64,000 nt of DNA from Primulina eburnea (taxonomy: Eukaryota; Streptophyta; Magnoliopsida; Lamiales; Gesneriaceae), in NCBI RefSeq assembly GCF_022965805.1, contig NC_133101.1, forward strand, positions 15,843,054 to 15,907,053. Direction: 5' to 3'. Under the pieces are notes generated by a model. The model was not told the DNA's origin. It saw only the letters and a program-made list of their open reading frames with translations, and searched no databases. Below, one piece after another: positions 35,278 through 47,494 of this stretch; positions within the stretch are counted from its first letter, which is position 1, and each line of letters opens with the position of its first letter. A program made the position numbers and the translations under genes.

Positions 35278-35428
35278 TTAGCGACGGTTTTTCAGCAACC
35301 GTCGCTAATATTTGCGACGGTTTTAGTATAACCGTCGCCGATCAATTCAAACAGTCGCTATTAGTGACAGTTTTTTGAAAAACCGTCGCTAATAGCGACG
35401 GTTGTTTCAAAAACCGTCGTACATCAAT
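35278..35428. repeat. GCGACGGTT inverted and direct repeats near the hAT left end
   Basis: AGCGACGGTTTTT, AACCGTCGCTAAT, GCGACGGTTTTA, AACCGTCGCCGA, AACCGTCGCTAATAGCGACGGTT and AAACCGTCG follow one another within 150 bases, forming several hairpins. Confidence 0.88.
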
Positions 35429-35775
35429 GTCTTAGTCCAATCAAGTCCCGTCCATTTACAAGGATGAGACCAAATTCATCTCATATCCTCTGATCCGCCC
35501 CACCTCAATTCTACAAAATTTGTCTCCCAAGTCCCAAGCCCTTTAGCGACAGAATAGAATTGCGGACTCCCGAAGAAATCGAATTGCTCATCGGCAAGGC
35601 AACAATCTAGGTAAGAATCGGCTATACATTTTTTATTTTGTTTTTTATAGCTTCTCTGTGCGTGATTTGTGGTTTCTTGATTATTTGTTGTTGAGTTGTT
35701 GATTGACTATTACTTGTTTATTTGTTTAATAATTATTTTATTCTTGTTTAGGATTATAACTTGAACTATTTCAAA

Positions 35776-36255
35776 ATGGAACATCAATCTGCTGCAAAGA
35801 AAGAAAAAACATTGATATCCTCTTTCTTTAAGAAGAGAGATCGTCAAGCTAGTGAAGATACTTCAATTCCTACGGTCCTTACAATGCAACATCAATCCAG
35901 TGAAAGTCTTCTATTTCCCAATATCCAAATTCCTTCATGTTCCTCTCCTAGAGACGATCATCAGTCTTCGTCTACTTTTATTGAACGAGATCCGGGAAAA
36001 TGAAAACAAATATGTGAATATCATGTTAATGTACGAGATGTATTAAGACGTTCATATCTAAATATGGGGCCTTATCAACCAGATATGTTGGAGTATCCAG
36101 GTACAAAATTTGGAAGCCAGAATCGTCGTTTTCAGAAAAAATGGTTTCAGAAATTTTATTGGTTGGAGTATTCTCCTTCAACAAATAAGGCATATTGTTT
36201 CTATTGTTTTCTTTTCCTGAATGATGTTAATTCATCTAATGTAAATTTTTTTTAA
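35776..36255 (+). pseudogene. hAT transposase N-terminus (TTF/zinc-finger MYM-like type), truncated
   Basis: From ATG 35776: KTLISSFFKKRD, a Ser-rich region, then IERDPGK followed by a TGA at 36001 where Arg is expected. The same frame continues with YLNMGPYQPDMLEYP, NRRFQKKWFQKFYWLEYSPS and AYCFYCFLF. This matches the TTF-type zinc-finger region of plant hAT transposases. The ORF stops at 36255 and the RNase H-like catalytic and dimerisation parts are absent. Confidence 0.78.
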
Positions 36256-36754
36256 TAATATATAACTTATCATATTAAGTTCAAGCCCCCCAACTCTTAT
36301 TCCTGGATCCGTCCCTGCACAAGGGTTTGTCAAAGAAGATGATGATCATTTGATAGACATAGTGGAATGAATAACTGAAAATTGCCCATGCATACTTCAA
36401 AGGGAATCGGATAGTGGATCTTCCTTGTTCTGCTACTGGTGTTGCCCTAGATGTTGGCAACAGTGTCTCCTCATCAGGAATGAAGGATTTATTTTACTGA
36501 CTACTGCTGAGATCCATGCCCAAATTGATTTTGGGCTTCAGCAAATCAAACAGGCCGAGGACGTCATTGCTTATTACAATAATCAGATAGCTGACTATCG
36601 ACTACTTCTACAGATCGGCGTGCATTCTGGGCCAAAAGGAGGAGAGCCAAAAATGGGAGAGGCTGGTGCTACTGCTGGTATGGGAGGTGATGCTGATGCT
36701 GTTGGTACCACAGCCAAAACTAAAGGAAAATATATACATGACCCAGTTGTCTAA

Positions 36755-37060
36755 GCCCTGTGCTTTCTTGCTTGTGCTTCTCTCTTCATTTCACTTTAGT
36801 GTTTCCTCTGTTCTTGTTTGTTTAGGTTAAGTGCTCTTATGGTTTTTCCGATTCAAATGATGAGTAATGAACCTATTTTCTTTGTCTTCATTTGACTTAT
36901 CTTGGTGTATGGTGTTGTGAGTTATTATTGTACACAATACCAATAAACTATCGTGTTCAATTTAGAGGGAGCTAAAAACTCAGGGGGAGCTAAACTGAAT
37001 ACGAGCTTGTCTGTCATCATTTTTGGAGATTTTTGTCCAGAAATGCAAAAAGGAGGAGAT
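36755..37060 (+). other. 3' untranslated region and polypurine tract of the SIRE-like element
   Basis: Contains CTCAGGGGGAGCTAA near 36980 and GCAAAAAGGAGGAGAT at 37045-37060, both purine-rich as in SIRE-type 3' regions. Confidence 0.5.
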
Positions 37061-37311
37061 AAAAAGGAATATTTTATTCCTAATAAATTAATATCTTCTT
37101 TTGCATTTCTAGATTAATTTGAATTAAATTGATTATTGAATAAGATTTGTTTTCCTAGATAATTCTATTCTTGGGATTTATTCAATATAATTTAATTTGA
37201 GAACTTATCTCTAAGATATAATCTCCTAGATTTGAATAGAGTCTAATTCCTATTAAACTCTTGTTTTCCTTGTTTATATATAAAGAGTATCTATGGAAAT
37301 TGAGGTCAAGA

Positions 37312-37403
<92 letters not shown>

Positions 37404-37894
37404 AGATGGAATATTGAAAGGAAAAAAAACGCTTTTAAGGATTTCAAACGTAGCTGCTGAATCTCTTGTTCGGCGTTGAGGATTCGTGTGAAGACTATGG
37501 GTGACTGAGTCAGAGACATTGCCGTGTTGCTGATTGATATTGCCAACACTCGAAGAACAACACTGATATAGACTGTTGATCGACGAGTGATTTTGTTTGG
37601 TTTTAAGCAATACGTTTTCTTTAGTTTTATGCATCTAGTTTTAGTGTGATTGATTTCAGTGCATTTTAATTCCTTGGAGTGTCAAGGAATTTAGTTTTGT
37701 TAATCTCGTTAGTATTGGATTGTGTAAACGATTTACATATTTTTTCCTAGTGAATTTTTCCTATGAGGCGTCGCACAAATATTCGTACTTGTGCATAGTT
37801 TAAATCTGATGTTTATTAAAAGTTTACGTGTGTGTTTAATAATCAATTTTCGCTGCATGTTGTACGCTCGTGTTGCCAACACCAGAGCACAACA
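37061..37894 (+). mobile_element. Probable 3' LTR of the SIRE-like element
   Basis: Follows the polypurine tract and ends CGTGTTGCCAACACCAGAGC...ACAACA. The expected TG at the start is lost. It holds an 88-base AT microsatellite. ORFs on the minus strand through the microsatellite are not genes. Confidence 0.5.
37314..37401. repeat. (AT)n microsatellite, 88 bp
   Basis: 44 uninterrupted AT units inside the LTR. Confidence 0.98.
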
Positions 37895-38194
37895 ATAACA
37901 GCCGATACACACAAATATATTTATTTCCTGAACGTTTATGATACACATCCCTTACAGTATTGATGGCCTGTTGATACATTGAAGTGTAATAAGTCATGAA
38001 GAATTTTATAACTTTTATTTATGATTTAATTCATGTACTGGATCTGATGAAGTTAAGAATTTTAAAAGTTATATTTCAATGTGATTTCTAGTGGAATATT
38101 TTATAAATTCGTTGGTATAACGAATAAATCCTTTAGAATGTTTTACCCATGTTTCAATATTGTACATGATTTGTTATGTCTAGATAATTGTTTA

Positions 38195-41100
38195 TGTAAC
38201 ACCACAAAATTTAAAGGTCCACGCAAACTACATCCATGCAATTACTAAATTCCTTTGTATTTTGATTAATTGTTTTAATTGAATTAATTAATTATTTTGT
38301 GCATATTTACATGTTTAAAATATATTTTTTTATATGGTTGCATTAAAATGTATTTTTAAAGGTTATTCGAGTTGCAATCGAGGAACGGAGACCGATGGCT
38401 GAAAAATAGAAAGTATTTTTATTAAATAATTGTTTTAAATTATTTAAAATATGATTGATGTTTTTTATTATTTTTTAAAATAAGGGGGTTTGAGGTGATT
38501 TTATACAGTGAGACGTAAATTTTATCGGTGTTGGTTTTTCAACAAAAATACGAATGTGTTGGCAACCCGGCTAATAATTTCACAAACTTATTTAAAAAAA
38601 TTTATTTTTAATATTTTAATTAATCACTAATGAGCTTAATTGGGCCTAATTAACTACCTAATGGGCCTAAGCTTGGTTAGTGTTTTATTTATCTATTTAA
38701 AGTGCAATTTCTCCCCAATAATTCCTACAACTACACGTCCCACTCCCCTTCCCCACTCAAACTCTTTCTTTTCTTTCAAAAACACACGGCACACACAATC
38801 ATATTGAAGGAAAAAGTTGAAGGTTTCAAGAGTATAAACGTAAAATCGTGCGTTTAAAACGCAAAGACACGCCATATTCTTTCCTTCAAACATCTATCAT
38901 ACTATAGTATTTATTTAAAAACGTTTTTGCATGAAAATCAAGTGCATCATGCCATATTTTCGTATAGACATCTTGTGCAATTTCTAAAGCTTGAATTTTC
39001 ATCCAAAACCATGTTTATTATGTTGTTAAAGGGAGTACCATGATTAGGATATGATCAAGGAGGATTTACACAAGTTTAGAGTAATAGAAATCACCACAAA
39101 CATTGCACAACCTGAATAGAAAACAATATGAACCAACTTTCTGTCATGGAATTGAGGGGGGGGGGGGGGGGGGTTTGGTTTTATGGGTTGGTGGCTGGGC
39201 TTGAGCTCGTTTGGGGCCAGGGCATGGCTATGGTCCATGTGGGGTCAAGGGAAGAGTCCTAGCCATGCTAGGACTCGAGTCAGGAGGGCTGAGGAGGAGT
39301 ACTAGCCACCCGAGAAGCACAAGGAACAGCGCAGGTTGTGTTGTTTTGTAAGAAGAAAGAGGCTCGGCCAGGGGCTTTGGGCTGGGCTAGGTTAGGTCCT
39401 TAGGGTCCTCAGAAGGTGAAAAATGGGCTGGTTCAAGGTCTTGAGCGGTTGGCTATGTCCTAGCAACATAAAAGTAGAGTCCTACCATGCAAGGGATTCT
39501 CGGCCAAGATGCATGAATCTGGTGCAGTGCTTCGTGCGCGAGATCAAGGGGCAAGGTTGGTCTGGTTTGGGTTTGGGCGTGGTTCAAGGAAGGTTAGGGT
39601 CATGAGGGGTCAAGTGGTTAAGGGCTGGAAAGGTCCTAGACTAGGTGGGAGTCTTATTTCTCAAGGGTATCACACGCACAACACTTGCAGATTATTGGGT
39701 CAAGTTCCAGGAGGTTTTTGAGCAGGTCAGGTCTCGTGTTTCTGGCTGGGCTTGGTCAGTAGGGTCCCTAGGGGGGTTTGGCTTGAGGTGGCTCGGGCGT
39801 GGCTAGAGTAAATTGGGAGATGGCTCGGGTGGTTCGGTAAGGTGTTTATTTCAAAAATAAGGCTACAAATGAATCCATGGGTCCACGGGTATGGCTCATG
39901 ACTTGGAAAGGTAGAATAAATAATAAAAATGCTATGTTTAAAATTTGGGATCAAAATAATGAGTTTTGGATTTTTCGGGATTTAATCGCCGCACGAAACG
40001 CTAATTAACGAGTTAATTGAAACACCTATTTTTCGGCTTCATAAAATTATGAAAAATTATATTTAAGCTCAAATAATTATTGAAAGTCTAAGTTTTTAAT
40101 TTGGTAATTTTATATTAGGTTTTAGTTTAATTCGGGATTAAAACACATTAATATGTTATATTTAAAGATTAAATTAAAAGTCTTCGATTTATGCCAAATA
40201 AAAATATGAAAAAATTCATGTAAGCTTAAATAATTATTTGAGACATATTAGAGTCAATAGAATAAAGAAAATGTCAAAAACGTTAAATTTTACGTCCAAG
40301 GGTAAAACAGTCATTTTACACTAGAAATTAGTAAACGTCATGGCAGTGTCCTGAATGCTTTTTATGTGCTAATAGGATTAAATCAAATGATTATGATTTT
40401 TTATGATGTTGATTTTAAAATTTTTATGGCTTTTTATGATTTTTATATGTTAAAACGTTTATTTTAAATGTTTACGGATTTTTATTCTGTTAAAATGTTT
40501 ATTTTAAAATGTTTATGGATGTTTTATGATTTTAATATGTTAAATTATGATTTTTAAATGTTTATGGATTTTTATGATTTAACATTGACATTTAAAAGAT
40601 ATGTTGCATGCTTGGTTCGAAAGAAAAACGATATTATATGCATGTTATTATTAAGTGATAAAAATACGAAATGTTGAAGGACGTGAAAGAATTGTGACTA
40701 AATATGTTGGAGATATCGTGAGGGTTACGGTCCCAGTGGATGCCCAACGATCGTGTTTCCGTTGATACGAATACGAATATGAATACGAATACGAATACGA
40801 ATACGATGATATGATAATACGTAAGGCCAAGACCCAGTTAACCGGTGAGAGTGTTGCATGTGTCACCGCCACCCAGAACTATGGTTACATGTAGATGAAT
40901 TCATCGCCCAATACGTTTAAGAATACGAGTCACAATCACGATCTGAATTCAACAAACACGAAAATGAATATGAATATGTTAATATGAATATGAATATGAT
41001 GATATGAATATGTTGATATGAATATGTTTATGTTTATATGAAAATGTGTATGAAATTGTTTATGTATCATTATGAAAATATTTTTATTTAAAGTTTACGC

Positions 41101-41655
41101 ATCATGAAAATGTTTATGAAAATGTTATGTTTAAAGTTTATGCATCTTCATGAAAACGATATTTTAAGTACAAGTATTTTCACTGTTGTATGTGATCTGT
41201 ATATGTATTACTTGTTATCAATATTATGGTGTGTTGAGTCTTTAGACTCAATAGGTGTGATTGATGCAGATGATTATGATAATAATGTTAATGGAGGTCT
41301 TGATGGTTGATCTGACTGGACTGAAGGTGCACATAACCCGAGGACCGACGCTAGTTTTCTGCACTAGTTATGATTTATGATTTTAAGTTATGTTAAAGAT
41401 ATTTTACGACAATTTATTTACGCTTTTGAGAGATTTTTAAGAGGTTTAGTATGTGCTACACTTTTCAAATGTTATTTTTAGATTTAATAAAATGTTGGAT
41501 GATTTTATGTTTTAAAATATTCCTTTGATTTTCAAATGTTAGTTGGTTGTTTATTTACAAAATGACGACAAAAATATTTTATGGTTCGGTCGAATGTTAA
41601 GTGAGGTTTAAAAAAATCTTGGCATGTTTTAAGAAAACAAATAGCAGACGTTTCA
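38195..41655 (+). mobile_element. Solo gypsy-type LTR, 3.46 kb
   Basis: Begins TGTAACACCACAAAA and ends AGCAGACGTTTCA, flanked by the perfect 5-base duplication GTTTA (38190-38194 and 41656-41660). There is no PBS, polypurine tract or coding region. Internal landmarks GTGTTGAGTCTTTAGACTCA and AACCCGAGGACCGACG (41230-41350) are shared with the inverse strand of the gypsy LTR at 45379-47458, so it belongs to a related family. It contains an 18-base G run (39156-39173) and GAATAC/GAATAT microsatellites (40773-41030). Solo LTRs arise by LTR-LTR recombination. Confidence 0.87.
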
Positions 41656-41799
41656 GTTTACGTGGAAAAAATTGGACATGTGTCATTAGCACTATGAGTT
41701 ACTCCTCACATGTTGTATCTTGTGTCGTTTCAATACTGTAACAAAGATAATACACTCATTATCATTATTTTCTAGAAAAAAATTGACATGAATTGTTGA

Positions 41800-44700
41800 C
41801 ACTACTACAAATGTCACATGTTTCAATATCGTACCAGATTTAACACACAAACTGTTGTTATATGTATGATCTACTACACAATTTCTTATATTTGATACTT
41901 ATTTCCCGGAAAAAAGTTACATGACTTCTTGGCACAAGAAAACCACCAAATCACAGCATCAAAAAATAACCAATATCGTAATACACATCAAAATCTCCTA
42001 CATCGATTAAACACGAGAACAAAAAAAGTCTCATAAATCGATGAACCAATATCACAACACAAACCAAAATCTCTTACATCGGTGAACAACAATACAAACC
42101 AAAGTGTTCTAAATCGATGAACCAAAATAAAAAAAAAAATAGTGTCATACATCTCATGATCAACACTTGATTTGTATGCATTCTGCTATAACCAACAACA
42201 CTTGCTTCATTCTCTAGCTCCAACAACCTTTTAGGCCTACCAAAAGAAATAAATAAATAGTTCAAATGTTACTCGAAGTCTAAAAAGCACATGAACAAAA
42301 AATTAATAAACATGTGAAATACATAACAATAAAACAAAATTTCCGTTCGATGACAACCAATGAGTCGAAGGTTTCTTTGCAAGTCCTGTTATAACCTTGC
42401 CTATTACACTTCATACACTTTGTCACACAATGTTCAACTTGAGAAGAAATCATCTCAGTCCTTCTGCGCCCCGGTTGACTACGTACGTGTTGGAGCAAAA
42501 ATTGTATTTTCTTCATCAGTATAAATTTGATACATGCCAAATGTTGGAATAGGATTTATGACACCTCCCTGAGATTGCAAGTACTTTTCCATCTTAAAAA
42601 AAATCTAACACCACCGATACACACCGATAAGGACTTAGATTCCATACATACACAATAATGCTTAATTGCATGAAAACTACATGAATTCAAATAAACAATT
42701 AGCAAAGTTTTTTTCTATAACCACTACCTCGATCCACATGACTTATGAACCTTCAAGATACGAGATTTACTACATGCGATTGAAACATCTCTCTCTTTTT
42801 TCGGACTTAACTCTTGACCCAAATTCAATGTTGATTCTCGTCTTTAGTGCATCATTGTCATAATTTGGATGCTTATATTGTCTACCATAGTAACAATAGG
42901 TAAAATAATGAGCACATTTTATCTAATTATTCAAACTTTCAGCTATATTATTGTTAATGACACCCCATCGCTTACCTTGGAACAAAGAATTTGCCCAATT
43001 TTTCGGGGGAAGAATTCACAGTTAACTCATTCGCATGTGGCATGGATATGCCTCGATGAGGCATAAGCAGTTTTCTTCAAGATTGGAGACTAGTGTTTCT
43101 TATTATTGAGTGGATATCTTCGCAACACCTACACACTACAATAAAAATTAAAATCATTAAAGAAAATAATACTAAACTAATTATAAGTGAGAATATATTG
43201 TTTTTGAAAAAATATATAAAACTAACCATCCTGACAAAATTATCTACAAAATGTATGAGGCAGTAAGCATGGTGACAACAAAGAAACACAGATTGAATGA
43301 CCTTAATCAAACCTGGATGTTTACCAGGTAAAGCTATGGAAGAACAAGATGTCCTGTGAAGCCAGAACAACATTTAAACAATCACAAAACCATTCTCAAT
43401 TTCAATCATTGTCTACATCTACAACTTCATATGTCAATGTGAAACATATCATCATTGCCATCCTTGGCAACGACAACTAAAAGATTTCATTTATACTTAT
43501 TCTTAATGTAACACTCATCCAAAAAAAGAAAAGGTCAACAACTGCTAGCAAAACCAACTAGACAAGCATGAAAACAAATAAAAATTCGTTTGAATTTATT
43601 ATATATTGAATCGATATCACATTCAGGAAAAACTATAGGATTTGTTTCTTTAACGGCATGACAATACCATCGCAACTTATCATATGACCCATTCTCAGTC
43701 CCATTAATACCATGCATTGAGATTTCTTTGCCACTCCAAGATTTGTGATAGTAAAGTTTAACTCCATAATCTCTTTGTATGACTTTCACCATTGTACATG
43801 GACGATATGACGTTTGCCCCTTCAAATTCTCCTCCACCAACTTAGCTACCCAACTTGAATCGGCTTTCGGATGCCTTCTAGACCGCAAGTCATCCTCAAC
43901 ACAACTATGGGTTATGTTGCATATTCTAATACAAATACATGCATTATCTAATTTATGTTTAGAAGCATATATCCTCCCATAACAATTTCCTTCACTACAA
44001 ACTGCAATGTTATTCTTACTGTCATTTTTCGTGTAACAAAATAATATATAGTCTACAAGCGACAGAATAATTCTTAACACGTACAAATTCTGAATTTTAT
44101 GGAATATCTTTAAATGTTTGAACTTCAATGCATATGCAGTGACTCTAAGATTCAATAGAATTGTTTACACTTTCAGTTTCGAGCTCGATGTCACTAGCTG
44201 AATTCATGTCATCTTCGATTTCAACCCTTTTAATCTAAACTCAATCAAATGTGCCTCAATAATCAGACAACTACAATTCAAGTAAATAACAAAATAATCT
44301 CACTAAATTATCAAATATATAAGTATGACGCACAACCAAGAAGACAACAAATAATAAGACACTAATTAGTACACAATATATATAAGAAGATAGACAATCA
44401 TCGATCGGTTCAAATTTTCTTACTGCATTCAACTGAATTATGCTCAATCTCATACACATATATATAAAGATTAATTATGTTTCGTACATCATTCAGAGTC
44501 GCGACAATCTTCTCATGGGGAGATATGTAGTGCACTGCAGTTAATGGAGGATTAATGTCCAGATGTTTTTGCCCTGAATCGTTGAATAGCTCCATTAGCG
44601 TGGAACCATTAGGAATTGAAATTAGATTGAGTACGTCAAGCCAAGAGATGAAAAATTTAAGCTTCAAGAACTCGACTCCATCCATGCTAAGAAACTGAAA

Positions 44701-45240
44701 AATTGAAACAAAAATATGAGCTTTTAACCAGTAACGAACAAATATTTAAGTTGTAAAGAACATAGATAGAAACGGAACACAAAACATGAGCTATGAAACA
44801 GAAAAATTGAAACAAAAAATCTGACATTTGAACCCGTGTCGGAAAAAAAAAATGAAATTGTGCTCAAATAACATTATAAGCAGAAAAAAAGAGAGCATAA
44901 AATCAATCACAAAATGTGAGCTTATAGGTTACGATTGGAATAAATTGGTACCTCCTCTCAATCTTCGTTTTCGTATTCCGGCTGTGGTTCCGTTGTTGCT
45001 AATTCCGTGGAAGGATATGTTATTGTACCGTGTAGTGATAAACTCCTGGAAGATTATGGATCTTATGTCTTTTAAATTCGTAAAAGATTAAATTTTTATG
45101 CATCAAATTCAAAATCTATGAAACTATGATACCACCGTCGAAACCGAAACATGTGCTATTGCTTAGCTAGAAGTTGCACTAATATAGTTTACAAATGAAA
45201 TTGTGGTATTTCTCTTCATAATTGTTTCTTTGTAGTAGTG
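41800..45240 (-). mobile_element. Mutator-like (MULE) DNA transposon, degenerate
   Basis: Candidate terminal inverted repeats CACTACTACAAA at 41800-41811 and TTTGTAGTAGTG at 45229-45240 enclose a minus-strand MULE transposase. No matching 9-base target duplication is visible, so the ends are provisional. Diverged ~130-base repeats containing GTTTCAATA-GTA blocks start near 38150, 41690 and 41806, suggesting that the true left end lies further left, beyond the solo LTR. Confidence 0.55.
42280..44685 (-). pseudogene. MULE (MuDR-type) transposase, broken
   Basis: Minus-strand order. 44685-44410 has an N-terminal PB1-like region with VRNIINLYIYVYE. 44155-43535 has CSEGNCYGRIYAS, WVAKLVEENLK, YRPCTMVKVIQRDYGVKLYY and SYDKLRWYCHAVKETNPIVF. 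Next, in shifting frames, are the MULE catalytic core pieces FLFLDECYIKNKYKGNLLVV, HPGLIKVIQSVFL and HHAYCLIHFVDNFV. SWIM-region pieces PIVTMVDNIS and CVCMESKSLSV follow, and the C-terminal zinc knuckle is CMKCNRQGYNRTCKE (42430-42380). Frameshifts and stops separate these blocks. The enzyme would cut and join element ends in the nucleus; this copy cannot. The introduced DDE Asp is seen in FLDE, and the remaining catalytic residues are not certain. Confidence 0.8.
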
Positions 45241-45378
45241 ACTAGTGAACAGACATGTTATGTTTCATATTTCTCAACTATTATTCTATTTGGCTACAAG
45301 ATTTCGTTGGTCTGGTCTATTTCACGGTTGGATAGTTGCATCTTGTGTTACGCCCTTCAAATGAGTTTACATGTATGT

Positions 45379-47458
45379 TGTAACGTACCGTACTTTTGCT
45401 ACTTAAAATTTGCGGAAAAATTAAAAATTTTCTTATATAAAATGTTAGCATTCAAAATTCGATAAAAAGGAACAACTGTACGTCTCAACAATTTGTTGCA
45501 ACAAAAGATCTAAAACAGAGTTTGACAAAAGTATTCAATATTTTCATAAAGCTTAAAAACATGGCGGTCCTCGGGTTTAGCCTCCCGCTCAATCCAAGCT
45601 TGCTCCTTGGTCCCCACCTCCTGTCTCCTCATACACATCCTCGCCTGCATCGATCAAGTCTAGTGAATCTAAAGACTCAACACGTATAAACTGGAAGTAA
45701 CAAGTACTACATAATAAAAATCTCATGCAACTTTAAAATAGGACATACATACTTGAAACTGGACTTGCATAATCAAAACCTAAACATACTTGCATACATA
45801 CTTAAACGCGCCATAAACTTTTCTTAAACATGCTTTCATACTTGAACATACATACTTCATCATTTTGCGTAGAAGATGTTTCAAAGCAAGTGATCCATAA
45901 CAAAATCGCCTGATCAGACTAAACCACGGTACTGGGATTACAGGGACGTATCCACTGCCACATATGTGAGATCCCCGTTCATAATTTAACGTGCTGATTG
46001 GTCCACGTTCATGATTTAACGCTTTCCAATCACGATCTAAACTCGTTCATGATTTAACGGGCGGATTGATCCCCGTTCATAATTTAACGTTTTCCAATCC
46101 TAAACATAACTTGGTCACAAGACAATTAGCATACCTCAAAAACTTAAAATATTTTCTTGCACGTCAAACATACATACTTGGCGTTGAGGGATTCGTTGGA
46201 CTTCGATCGGGGCCGTCGCTGCACATACTAATCAGGAATTTACATGCTTAACTTGCATAACTTAGACGTAGGTAATCATACTTACTTCGAGTTCATTCAC
46301 TTCCTTAGGACGTTCTAAAATTCCCATGACTCGATCTTGTAAATCATTGTAATAAACCATGGCATCAACCCCAAAGCTTACTATAAGAATTTTTCCAAAA
46401 TATGAAAGACACGGACCCAGTGCTTAGGTCCGGGTAGGGGTCCGGGTCCGTGTGCTAAAATGTGTCGTGCAGAAAAAGGAGGGCACAGACCCGTGTCTAG
46501 GTCCGGGTGGGGGTCCGGGTGTGTGCGCAAATTTGACACCGAAAAGAATGCAAAGGTACGGACCCCGTGCTCTGGTCCGTGTAGGGGTCCGTGTCCGTGC
46601 GCAAAAATGGCACTAAGGAGGAAACAAAGGCACGGACCCCGTGCTAGGGTCCGTCCGTGGGTCCGTGTACTTGCGGAACAAGCCAACATTCGAAAATTCT
46701 GAACAGGTTTTGCTTAACGTTCTAAACTCGATCATATGGACTATGAACCAACACCCCGAGACCCATCTTAGCATGCCATAACAATGAACCAAACTTGTAC
46801 AAACGCCCCAAAGCGACGATGTTCACCCTATGACACATACAACACAAAATACGGCAAATGACATCAAATCGTTTCCTGCGACTAATTTAGTGTTTTGCAC
46901 TCTCAAAACAATAAAATCTGAATTGTGATAGTGTGTGTGTGTTTTACGGTTTAGTGTGTGTAAAAAATGTGTAATTGTGTGTGAGTGCATAAAACGTGTG
47001 TGTGTGTTTTTAATTAGGAGAAATTAGTGCTAAATTACTAAATTTAAATACTAATTAAAAGTTAACAAACACTAATTTAATCAAACTCTTCGTTTAAAAT
47101 GATTACACACTAATTTTAAAATTTTCAAACTCTTAAATTACTAAATACATAAATAAGGCTTTAAAATGCTTAAACTAAATAAATTATTTAAAACGCCTCA
47201 TCCTTAATTTAAAATAAAATACCATCTTTTGAAATTGCCAAAAATCGTCACCGGGTCTTTTCTTCAATCCCACCTCGAATAATCGTCTGAAACATAAAAC
47301 TCGAAAAATATTTTAACGTGCATCACATAAACATGAATAATTTAAAATAATGCATTTAAATAAATCATGCAGTACTAGGACTCGCTTTAAAATTAAATAA
47401 ATGATTTAATAATTAAATAAATGCATGAGTTATACGTGTACTGAATTTGGGCACTACA
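45379..47458 (-). mobile_element. 3' LTR of a minus-strand gypsy (chromovirus) element, 2.08 kb
   Basis: Plus-strand ends are TGTAACGTACCG and GGGCACTACA; the polypurine tract follows at 47459. It is homologous to 51186-53666. Relative to that copy it lacks ~635 bases at 46884. A GC-rich repeat block lies at 46405-46680. Confidence 0.82.
46405..46680. repeat. GC-rich GGTCCGTG/CACGGACC repeats in the LTR (copy 1)
   Basis: Four imperfect ~80-base units, each with CACGGACCC, then GTGCT, then GGTCCG(G/T)GT, then GGGGTCCG and GTCCGTG. Palindromic arms CACGGACC/GGTCCGTG recur throughout. The same block is at 51987-52262 in the other LTR. Confidence 0.9.
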
Positions 47459-47473
47459 GTTCCTCTCCCACTT
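47459..47473 (-). other. Polypurine tract of the minus-strand gypsy element
   Basis: AAGTGGGAGAGGAAC on the minus strand, directly before the LTR start TGTAGTGCCC. Confidence 0.8.
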
Positions 47474-47494
47474 ATAAAAATTTCGTCCTCGAAA

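Larger units (their letters stand above)
35224..36317 (+). mobile_element. hAT transposon, internally deleted, 1.09 kb
   Basis: Starts CAGAGACAGATTT and ends GGATCCGTCCCTG, an imperfect inverted repeat of the CAGGGACGGATCC type used by plant hAT elements. It is flanked by a perfect 8-base duplication CACAAGGG at 35216-35223 and 36318-36325, the hAT signature length. Only the N-terminal part of a transposase is present, so it is non-autonomous. Confidence 0.9.
33928..36754 (+). pseudogene. Accessory ORF of a SIRE-like element, split by a hAT insertion
   Basis: Opens at ATG 33928 right after a TTACAG acceptor-like site (MADNKFNPQDIRSEMARSRG). It runs through a Pro/acidic N-terminal region, an in-frame TAA at 34345, more acidic Ser-rich sequence, and VGQWFLYAHREFVEERNIDF. 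After a one-base shift near 34830 come SAKFGRVFVLDAIYDFSP and YAINEFYNTSTDEDSDEL. That region resembles the plant transposon-protein domain found after pol in SIRE/Athila-type elements. The hAT element occupies 35224-36317; beyond it the frame resumes with FVKEDDDHLIDIVE, a stop, and a Gln-rich coiled segment ending at 36754. It is unrelated in sequence to the accessory ORF at 24713. Role unknown; several lesions make it a pseudogene. Confidence 0.64.

Noticed and set aside
37182..37634. 150-codon minus-strand ORF with Tyr-Ile repeats
   Set aside because: It reads through the (AT)n microsatellite in an LTR.
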